From Desulfohalovibrio reitneri (GTDB lineage Bacteria > Desulfobacterota > Desulfovibrionia > Desulfovibrionales > Desulfovibrionaceae), in contig NZ_JOMJ01000003.1 of NCBI RefSeq assembly GCF_000711295.1, forward strand, positions 385,001 to 449,000: a DNA stretch of 64,000 nucleotides, given 5' to 3'. Of this stretch, positions 58,102-64,000 are shown piece by piece (the stretch's first letter is position 1; each line of letters begins with the position of its first letter). Below the pieces are notes generated by a model. It searched no databases. It was given only the letters and a program-made list of their open reading frames with translations, and was not told the DNA's origin. The position numbers and the translations under genes were made by a program.

Positions 58102-58122
58102 GCCGCGAGACAGCGGCTTTTT
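58102..58122 (+). terminator. Terminator after the glycosyltransferase gene
   Basis: Stem GCCGC/GCGGC with loop GAGACA, then five T. Short but well placed. Confidence 0.6.
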
Positions 58123-58126
58123 CGTC

Positions 58127-58155
58127 AAGCATGCTTGTGCCGTGTAGGCATGCTT
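58127..58155. repeat. Inverted repeat AAGCATGC...GCATGCTT
   Basis: Perfect 8-bp arms at 58127-58134 and 58148-58155, separated by 13 bases, ahead of the unknown gene pair. The first arm is itself part of the palindrome CAAGCATGCTTG. No T-run follows; it may be an operator. Confidence 0.45.
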
Positions 58156-58213
58156 CTTGAATAGATTCGGCCGAGCGCGGTTTTTCAGTGAACACCATCG
58201 AGGAGAGAGCACA

Positions 58214-58813
58214 ATGATCACCGTTGACGGAAACACCGTCGACCTCAGCGTCGGCCAGTTCGAGAACCTGGAGCAGATCCTGAACAGCATCATGCGGGAC
58301 CGGTACATGTCCGACCGGGTCGTCACCGACGTGAAGCTGAACGAGGAATCCTTTTCCGAGATCTATCCCCACCAGGCCGAGGACATTCCCATGGACGAGG
58401 TGCGGAGCCTGGAAATCGTCACCGCGCCCATGAGCGACATGGCCGTGAGTGTAACCCGCGAACTCTACAAGGTCATCACCCTCATGGACAAGGGCGCCCG
58501 CCAGGTCTCCGAGCTCTTCCGCCAGGCCGACGACGCCGAGGCCCTGGACATGTTCCAGGACCTGCTCGACGTGACCCGGGATTTCTTCAACATCGTCGGC
58601 GTGCTGCGCGACGAGTACTCCCTCAAGGACCACAAGCGGCTGGGCGAGGCCATCGAGGAGTTGTCCAACCTCTTCACCGAGATGGTCGAGGTCACCGAGA
58701 ACGAGGACTGGGTCCTGGTCTCCGACCTGCTGGAATACGAGTACGTCCCCGCTGTGCAGCGCTGGAAGAGTGTCATCGCCCAGCTCCGCGAGGACATCCG
58801 CGAGGCGGCCTAG
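58214..58813 (+). CDS. Unknown protein, first of a two-gene operon
   Basis: 199 residues, acidic, soluble, mostly helical, with no cysteine. ATG behind AGGAGAGAG; the frame upstream to 58157 is not convincing. Begins MITVDGNTVDLSVGQFENLEQ, then a long helix-rich region rich in Glu and Asp. I recognise no domain. The next gene starts on the base after its stop, so the two proteins probably work together. The helical pattern would allow a chaperone or a scaffold role, but that is only a possibility. Confidence 0.7.
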   Translation: MITVDGNTVDLSVGQFENLEQILNSIMRDRYMSDRVVTDVKLNEESFSEIYPHQAEDIPMDEVRSLEIVTAPMSDMAVSVTRELYKVITLMDKGARQVSELFRQADDAEALDMFQDLLDVTRDFFNIVGVLRDEYSLKDHKRLGEAIEELSNLFTEMVEVTENEDWVLVSDLLEYEYVPAVQRWKSVIAQLREDIREAA

Positions 58814-59167
58814 ATGTCCGAGAAAGTTCGTCTTCTCGACCAGGCCCTGGAAATGAGCGAGGCCGAGCTGGAGCATCTCATGGAGGGCGAGTTCGAACTC
58901 GCCGAGCAGAGTTCCGCCGAGCGCCACGAGCTGATACGGCGCATCCTCTCCATGGACGACGACGCCAAGACCGAACAACTCATGAGCAAGCTCAACCAGC
59001 TGCGCACCATGCAGAACCGCCTCACCGGCGAAGCCAAGCGGCTGCATGACGAACTGCGGCAGGACCTTATGCGGGCCAGACAGGAGACCAAGCGGTACAG
59101 CGGCTACAAGCAGGCTGCCAACGGAACTCCGGAAAAACGCAACCGGCTCTTTCACAAACGCGGCTAG
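58814..59167 (+). CDS. Unknown coiled-coil protein, second of a two-gene operon
   Basis: 117 residues, almost entirely charged helix with heptad-like spacing (LLDQALEMSEAELEHLMEGEFELAEQ; LMSKLNQLRTMQNRLTGEAKRLHDEL) and a basic C-terminus ending HKRG. Size and helix content resemble flagellar export chaperones of the FlgN/FliT kind, but there is no specific motif and no flagellar gene nearby. Starts on the base after the preceding stop. Confidence 0.7.
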   Translation: MSEKVRLLDQALEMSEAELEHLMEGEFELAEQSSAERHELIRRILSMDDDAKTEQLMSKLNQLRTMQNRLTGEAKRLHDELRQDLMRARQETKRYSGYKQAANGTPEKRNRLFHKRG

Positions 59168-59187
59168 CGCTCTCCCTCGGAATGTTG

Positions 59188-59214
59188 GGCCGGTCCAGCG
59201 CGGACCGGCCTTTT
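59188..59214 (+). terminator. Terminator of the unknown gene pair
   Basis: Nine-pair stem GGCCGGTCC/GGACCGGCC, loop AGCGC, then TTTT. It lies just past the 3' end of the convergent SRAP gene. Confidence 0.8.
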
Positions 59215-59216
59215 CC

Positions 59217-59896
59217 TCATTCCAGGAGGCTTGGCCGCGCTGGACCGTTCGCCACGGGCCGCAACATCTCCTGTCCGTCGTTGGACAGGTCGTTGACCGC
59301 CCGGGACACTTCCCAGGCCCGCAACGAATCGGTGGGGGAAGGGCGCGTCACTCTCTCCAGGGTTTCACGGTCCGTGCCCGGTGCCAGCCAGTCGTCCCAC
59401 CGTTTCCGCGGAATCAGGACGGGCTGGCGGTCATGTATGGGCGATACGTCCGGCCCCGCCGGGCATGTGACCACGGCCAGGCAGGCGGGCTCACCGTCGC
59501 GGGCTGCTTCCCATATTCCGGCCATGGCCAGGGGCCCGTCCCCTTGGTTTGTCAGGTAGAAGGGCCGCTTGCCGCCGTCCCCCCGTTTCCACTCGAAGAA
59601 TCCCTGCGCCGGAACCAGGCAGCGCCTGGACCGCGCGGCCTGGCGGAAAAAAGGCTTGTCGAACAGCCCTTCGGCCCGGGCGTTGATGGGCCGCCTGGAC
59701 TGGCCGGGGTCGGCCCAAACCGGCAGGAATCCCCAGCGGAAAAAGCTTCCCAGCCGTTTTCCCCGTTGTCCATGATCACGGCCAGCACGTCCGTGCCGGG
59801 CGGAATGTTGTGCCGGGGGGCGTAGTCGGGCAGGTCGGCCTCAAGCCATTCGGCCAGATTTTTTTTGGGGATGCCCAGGGCGAAGCGGCCGCACAT
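59217..59896 (-). pseudogene. SOS response-associated peptidase (SRAP/YedK family), frameshifted
   Basis: The minus strand starts MCGRFALG, with the catalytic Cys2 that crosslinks abasic DNA, and runs to PPGTDVLAVIMDNGENG in one frame. The rest of the family, FFRWGFLPVWADPG, PINARAE, RCLVPAQGFFEWK, LAMAGIWEA and PIHDRQPVLI, continues in another frame to the stop at 59217. The switch lies at about 59750-59760 (AACGGCTGGGAAGC); adding one base there restores an intact gene of about 226 residues. So this is either a recent single-base loss or a sequencing error. Divergent from the RNase H-like gene. Confidence 0.85.
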
Positions 59897-59949
59897 GTCG
59901 ACTCCTTGACAGGCTTGCCGGGCATGCCCACCTCGGGTACGCACCGATC

Positions 59950-60801
59950 ATGCTGACGCGAACATTCTGCCACCTTCCCGGCATCGGGGCCAAGACCGAA
60001 CAACGCCTTTGGACCGGCGGCGCCCGCCGCTGGCCGGACCTGGCCCGTCTGGGGCCGGATTTGCTCGGCCCTTCCAGGCTGGCCCAGGCGGCCGTGCTCA
60101 TGGAGGAATCCGCCGAGCGGCTGCAGGCTCGCGACGCCGAGTTCTTCGCCGCCAAGCTGCCCAGCAGCGAGTCCTGGCGGCTGCTCTCCCATTTCCACGA
60201 CTCAGCGGCCTACGTGGACATCGAGACCACCGGGCGCGGCCGGGGCATGGACCACATCACGGCCATAGCCCTGTACGACGGACAAAGCGTGCGCACCTAC
60301 GTCCACGGCCGCGACCTGGAGGCCTTCGAGGACGACATCCGCGACTACAAGCTGCTGGTCACCTTCAACGGGGCCTCGTTCGACGTGCCCATCCTCGAGC
60401 GGGAGCTGCGCATCCGCCTGCCGCGCGCCCACATCGATCTGCGGCACGCCCTGGCCTCCATCGGCATGCGCGGCGGGCTGAAGCGGGTGGAGAAGGCGGT
60501 GGGCCTGGATCGCTGTGAAATGGACGGCCTGGACGGTTACTTCGCGGTCATCCTCTGGAACGAGTACGAGAATACCGGGAATCCGGCCGCCCTGGAAACG
60601 CTGCTGGCCTACAACGCGGCCGACGTCCTCTCCCTGGAGACCCTGGCCCGCCATCTCTTCCGAGCCAAGGTGGCCCAGACTCCCTTCGCGGACGAGCTGG
60701 TGCTGCCCGAGCCAACGGGCGCGGCCAATCCCCACACCCCGGACACGGACTTGGTGCGCCGGCTCATGGCGCGCTACCCCCGCTACCGGGCTAGCGCGTG
60801 A
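59950..60801 (+). CDS. RNase H-like 3'-5' exonuclease domain protein (YprB family)
   Basis: 283 residues. A short helix-hairpin-helix-like start (HLPGIGAKTEQRLW) precedes a DEDD-type nuclease core: Asp90/Glu92 in YVDIETTG, TFNGASFDVPILERE, and YNAADVLSLE with the Tyr and Asp of the third motif. Such proteins are predicted nucleases of uncertain substrate. The start is 53 bases from the divergent SRAP start, so the two promoters share a small space and both may belong to DNA damage tolerance. The 3' end overlaps the convergent polyferredoxin gene by 11 bases. Confidence 0.85.
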   Translation: MLTRTFCHLPGIGAKTEQRLWTGGARRWPDLARLGPDLLGPSRLAQAAVLMEESAERLQARDAEFFAAKLPSSESWRLLSHFHDSAAYVDIETTGRGRGMDHITAIALYDGQSVRTYVHGRDLEAFEDDIRDYKLLVTFNGASFDVPILERELRIRLPRAHIDLRHALASIGMRGGLKRVEKAVGLDRCEMDGLDGYFAVILWNEYENTGNPAALETLLAYNAADVLSLETLARHLFRAKVAQTPFADELVLPEPTGAANPHTPDTDLVRRLMARYPRYRASA

Positions 60802-62389
60802 ACCCCGGCGGCAGCCCGCCGGAGTCCTCTCCGCCGTCCGCCGCGCCTCCCGGGGTGGGCGGCAGGGGGTAGCCGCCGCCGGGCTTCTCCGGCTCCAGCT
60901 CCAGCTTCAGCCCGTGCGCCCGGGCGGCTTCCGCCAACCGTCCGTGGTTCACCCGCACCGCGCCCTCGGCCCGCACCACGATGGCCTTGGGCACGGGCAC
61001 GGGGCAGTGCTTCTCGCAGTTGCCGCAGCCCGCGCACCGCTTGGCGTCCACGTGGGGCACCCGCACCGGGTTGCCCTCCTCGGGCTTGAGGGAGACGGCG
61101 TCGTACGGGCAGACCTCGTCGCAGACTAAACACTTGCGGTGCTTCTCCCAGGCCAGGCAGCGCTTTTTGATCACCTCGGCCGTGCCCAGCTTGGCCTGGG
61201 AACGCTGCCCGGAAGCGGCGGGCAGGATGGCCCGGGTGGGGCAGACATCGGCGCAGGCGTGGCAGCGGGGATCGCAGTAGCCCACCACCGGCGTGACCTT
61301 GGGGCTGAAGGCTCCCAGCACCCCGGCCCCGAGCCAGGCGGGCTGGAGGGTGTTGGTGGGGCAGACCGCGGCGCACAGCCCGCAGCGCACGCAGCGGGCC
61401 AGAAACTCCGGCTCGGGCGGACTGCCCGGGGGGCGCACCACTCCCTTGGCCGTGGCCAGGGAGGGTCCGGCCAGCCCCAGCGCGCCTAAGCCAAGCCCGG
61501 CCGCGCCTCCGACCAGCAGGGCGCGGCGCATGGGGGAGGGGGCCTCCTCCGGCGGCGTCCCGGCGGGCAGATAGCCCACCGCGCCCACGGGGCAGGCCGC
61601 CTGGCAGCGGCGGCATTGCAGGCATTCCGCCGGGAAGGTTTGGGCGGGGTGTTCCTCGTCGATGGCCCCCGTGGGGCAGACGCGCAAACAGGCTCCGCAG
61701 CCCGTGCAGGATTCGGCCACCCGCCGCCGCAGCAGCGGTTTGCGCGAGAGCACGGCCAGGGCCGCCCCGGCCGGGCAGCAGACCCGGCACCACACCCGTG
61801 GCCAGCGCTTCGCCAGCCAGAAAAGCAGGCCGAACAGGGCCAGAATGAAGACCATGGTGGCGTATGCGCGGGGCTTGAAGTCAGGGAAAGCGGGCAGTCC
61901 CAGGTTCCATTCCAGGGAGAGGCGCAGCCCCAGGTCGGCGGCATGGCTGGCCGGACCGCCCAGGCCAAGGGCGTAGAAGCGGGCGGCCAGGGGCAGGGGG
62001 GCGGCCCAGAAGACAAGGGGGATGCCCAGAGCGGCCGCGCCGAGGACGGCCGTAAGCACGCCGTACTTGAGGCGGGCCGCCCACCCGGGCAGTCTTTGGG
62101 CCTTGCCGCCGGTGATTCGCCGCGCGCCGTCCAGGGTGGAGCCCAGGGGACAGACCCAGCCGCAGAATGCGCGGCCCAAAAGCGGCGCGGAAAGCAGCAC
62201 CACCACGGCGGGCAGGAAAAGGACGGTCAGTTCCCTGGCGGCCAGGGCGGTTCCCAGGAAAACGGCCGGGTCGAAGCGGACCAGCAGGTCGCGGGGCAGC
62301 AGGCCGTCCAGGAGCCAGGAACTTCCGCCCCAGACCAGGAAGAGAAAGAGGGCCAGGCAGAGTGCCTGGACCGTCCGTCGCGCGGCCAT
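60791..62389 (-). CDS. Membrane polyferredoxin, NapH-NapG-like fusion
   Basis: 532 residues. The N-terminal 220 have four or five membrane helices and the NapH-type cysteine motifs CGWVCPLG (near 76-80) and CRVCCPAG (201-205). Two ferredoxin motifs follow (CTGCGACLRVCP, CLQCRRCQAACP). At 287-310 comes an internal twin-arginine-like helix (MRRALLVGGAAGLGLG), then four further clusters (CVRCGLCAAVCP, CDPRCHACADVCP, CLVCDEVCP, CAGCGNCEKHCP). It reads as NapH fused to NapG. Probable role: electron transfer from the quinone pool or cytosol to a periplasmic partner. The upstream DUF362 gene ends one base before its start. Confidence 0.88.
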   Translation of the reverse strand: MAARRTVQALCLALFLFLVWGGSSWLLDGLLPRDLLVRFDPAVFLGTALAARELTVLFLPAVVVLLSAPLLGRAFCGWVCPLGSTLDGARRITGGKAQRLPGWAARLKYGVLTAVLGAAALGIPLVFWAAPLPLAARFYALGLGGPASHAADLGLRLSLEWNLGLPAFPDFKPRAYATMVFILALFGLLFWLAKRWPRVWCRVCCPAGAALAVLSRKPLLRRRVAESCTGCGACLRVCPTGAIDEEHPAQTFPAECLQCRRCQAACPVGAVGYLPAGTPPEEAPSPMRRALLVGGAAGLGLGALGLAGPSLATAKGVVRPPGSPPEPEFLARCVRCGLCAAVCPTNTLQPAWLGAGVLGAFSPKVTPVVGYCDPRCHACADVCPTRAILPAASGQRSQAKLGTAEVIKKRCLAWEKHRKCLVCDEVCPYDAVSLKPEEGNPVRVPHVDAKRCAGCGNCEKHCPVPVPKAIVVRAEGAVRVNHGRLAEAARAHGLKLELEPEKPGGGYPLPPTPGGAADGGEDSGGLPPGFTR

Positions 62390-62390
62390 G

Positions 62391-63293
62391 CTACAGGGCC
62401 AGCCGCTTCACCCGCAGGGAGGCGGTGTCCATGCTGCCCAGGCCGCGCTCCGCCGCCAGGCGCACGTGCTTGACCTGGCGCGCCTCGAACCGGCGGCCGT
62501 ACCAGGCGAAGGCCTCCACGGCCAGGGCGTCGGCCGCCACGGGGTCGGGCGAGGCGATGACCGTGTCCTCCTTGAGCACCTTGCCCGGGCCGTAGGGGCC
62601 GCCGGTGGAGAGCACGAACATGCCGTCCACCACGGTCAGGTCCGCCTTGAGGCGGGTGTTGAGGTCCACGATGGCCGTGTCCAGGTCGTAGCGCCAATGC
62701 ATCGCGCCCCGGTCGCGGATGAGGCCCATCATGCCCTTCAGCCCCAGGCTGACGCCGGTGGCGCCGTGCGACTTGGCCGTGGGCGCGGCGATGAGCACGT
62801 CCGCCTCCAGCACCTCGCGCACGAAGGCGTTCTCCTTCATGTCCTCGCCCGCCTCGATGTCCGCCTCCTTGTAGAAGCGGTCCGCGGTCAGGGCCTGCAC
62901 GCGCCCGCCCATATCCCTGCAAGCCTCCTGGATGCCGGAGGCTTCAAGGCAGCGTTCAGCCGAGGAGAGCGGGTTGTCCAGGATGTGGATTTCCGCCGCG
63001 CCCACCTCGGAGCACATGGCCGCGATGGCCTGCACCACGGCCGGGTGGGTGTTGGCTCCCTTCTCCGGCGGCGTGGGAAAGCTCATGTTGGGCTTGATGA
63101 CAACCTTCTGTCCGGGTTTCACGAAGCGGCCCATGCCGCCCAGCATCTCCACCGCCGCGCGGGCGGCCTCGCCTGGACCTCCGGTGACGACTGCCGCGTC
63201 CGGGGTGGCGGTCGCGGCCCACAGCCCGCGCCCCCAAAGGTTCGAGGCGAACCAGGCAGCGCCCGCCAGGGTGAGGAAAGACCGTCTGTCCAT
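62391..63293 (-). CDS. DUF362 family protein with Tat signal
   Basis: 300 residues. The twin-arginine leader MDRRSFLTLAGAAWFASN suggests export of a folded, cofactor-containing protein. The body has the DUF362 blocks VVIKPNMSFPTPPEKGANTHPAVV, AAPTAKSHGATGVSLGLKGMMGL and DGMFVLSTGGPYGPG. DUF362 function is not established. It is placed between the DMT permease and the polyferredoxin with one-base gaps, so all three form one operon; the polyferredoxin is a natural electron partner. Confidence 0.86.
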   Translation of the reverse strand: MDRRSFLTLAGAAWFASNLWGRGLWAATATPDAAVVTGGPGEAARAAVEMLGGMGRFVKPGQKVVIKPNMSFPTPPEKGANTHPAVVQAIAAMCSEVGAAEIHILDNPLSSAERCLEASGIQEACRDMGGRVQALTADRFYKEADIEAGEDMKENAFVREVLEADVLIAAPTAKSHGATGVSLGLKGMMGLIRDRGAMHWRYDLDTAIVDLNTRLKADLTVVDGMFVLSTGGPYGPGKVLKEDTVIASPDPVAADALAVEAFAWYGRRFEARQVKHVRLAAERGLGSMDTASLRVKRLAL

Positions 63294-63294
63294 G

Positions 63295-64000
63295 TCAGCC
63301 TCCCAGGGTGATGGCCAGGGCGCCGAGGAACATGAAAAAAGCCCCGGCCATTCTCAGGCTGAGGTTTTTTTCCCGAAAGAGCAACCCCCCGTAGATGACG
63401 CTGAAAAGACCGGACAATCGCTTCACCGAGATCATGTAGGCGGCCTGCACCAGGGAGATGGCCCACAGATGGCAAAAGACGTGGACGGCCACGGTCAGGC
63501 CAAGGGCGGCCCCGGCTCGCGGGCGTGCCAGCAGGGGGGCGAAGCGGATGCGGCCCGTGAGCCGTAGCCCGACCAGGGTCAGGCCGCCGAAGCCCAGGAA
63601 GAAGAATACGGCGGTGAAGACAGGGTCCGAGTGCAGGATGAGCTTCTTCCCCAGCACCGCGCACAGGGAGTAGAGCAGGGAGGCGGCCAGCATGAGCCGC
63701 GCCCCGGGTTGCCGCCACAGCGCCTTGAGCGGGGCCAGCGGTCCCTTCCTGGCCTCGGCGGCGTTGAGTACCCAGCTGCCCAGCACCACCAGCAGCACGC
63801 CGCCAACCCCGGCCCAGCTGGCGGTCTCGCCCAGGATGAGGAAGCCGGTCAGCAGCACGAAGACCGGGGTGAAGGAGAGGTAGGGCATGACCAGGGAGAT
63901 GGGGGCCAGGTTCACGGCCGCCATGTGGCAGAGGAATCCCGCCGCATTGAGGGGCAAAAGCCAGAGGTAGGTGGACCAGAAGGCGGGGTCCGGAGCGGGG
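63295..64000 (-). CDS. EamA/DMT superfamily permease (5' end outside the window)
   Basis: The frame is open to the window edge, so at least 234 residues are seen and the N-terminus is missing. Eight or so hydrophobic helices and the internal repeat typical of EamA proteins are visible (NLAPISLVMPYLSFTPVFVLLTGFLILGE; LVQAAYMISVKRLSGLFSVIYGGLLFREK). Inner-membrane metabolite exporter or importer; substrate unknown. A TTG at 63957 is not the start. It ends one base before the DUF362 gene. Confidence 0.82.
   Translation of the reverse strand, partial: PAPDPAFWSTYLWLLPLNAAGFLCHMAAVNLAPISLVMPYLSFTPVFVLLTGFLILGETASWAGVGGVLLVVLGSWVLNAAEARKGPLAPLKALWRQPGARLMLAASLLYSLCAVLGKKLILHSDPVFTAVFFFLGFGGLTLVGLRLTGRIRFAPLLARPRAGAALGLTVAVHVFCHLWAISLVQAAYMISVKRLSGLFSVIYGGLLFREKNLSLRMAGAFFMFLGALAITLGG

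Overview
The window is a chromosomal segment of a GC-rich, Gram-negative, anaerobic bacterium, most likely a sulfate-reducing member of the Desulfovibrionales. The assignment is my inference from gene content: an Rnf operon headed by a decaheme cytochrome c, a selenophosphate synthetase that itself carries selenocysteine behind a LysR regulator, LpxC (outer membrane), a polyferredoxin of NapH/NapG type and the housekeeping gene order. I see no insertion sequence, phage gene, integrase, CRISPR array or rRNA operon; nearly all of it is core chromosome.

Layout. 1-5230: end of a response-regulator gene (cut by the window edge), an AEC permease, mutY, a small conserved unknown gene, a Na+/H+ antiporter and phosphoglycerate mutase. 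5463-13374: decaheme cytochrome, rnfC-D-G-E-A-B and apbE, almost all with overlapping or touching genes. 13519-17694: rpmE, a DUF1385 membrane protein, prfA, prmC and lpxC. 17912-31744: a tRNA operon (Thr-Tyr-Gly-Thr) leading into tuf and rpmG, then tRNA-Trp, secE, nusG, rplKAJL and rpoBC, the same order as the enterobacterial thrU-tyrU-glyT-thrT-tufB and secE-nusG-rplKAJL-rpoBC regions. 31745-32307 is the only gene-free stretch above 300 bases: it holds the rpoC terminator, two promoter candidates and a long leader. 32308-50633 is one uninterrupted str-S10-spc-alpha ribosomal cluster from rpsL to rplQ, with a second tuf copy between fusA and rpsJ. 50728-52670: LysR regulator and selD with an in-frame TGA. 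52711-64000: cheW, a TetR regulator, malic enzyme, a thiamine-binding protein with thiE, a long glycosyltransferase, two unknown genes, a frameshifted SRAP gene, an RNase H-like exonuclease, a NapH-NapG-like polyferredoxin, a DUF362 protein and part of a DMT permease.

How the genes work together. The Rnf set is the main energy-conserving system here: it should couple electron transfer between a soluble pool and membrane or periplasmic carriers to ion movement. It departs from the textbook complex in three linked ways. RnfC lacks the recognisable FMN/NADH-binding motifs, RnfB is fused to a GltD-like flavoprotein with FAD and NAD(P) motifs, and a ten-heme cytochrome leads the operon. This suggests that pyridine-nucleotide chemistry has moved from RnfC to RnfB. 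SelD would supply selenophosphate for selenoproteins and is itself one; a good hairpin follows its TGA at the spacing expected of a bacterial SECIS element. The rest is the transcription and translation machinery.

Limits: all calls come from reading the sequence. Family names rest on motifs I recognise; no search, alignment or folding program was run.
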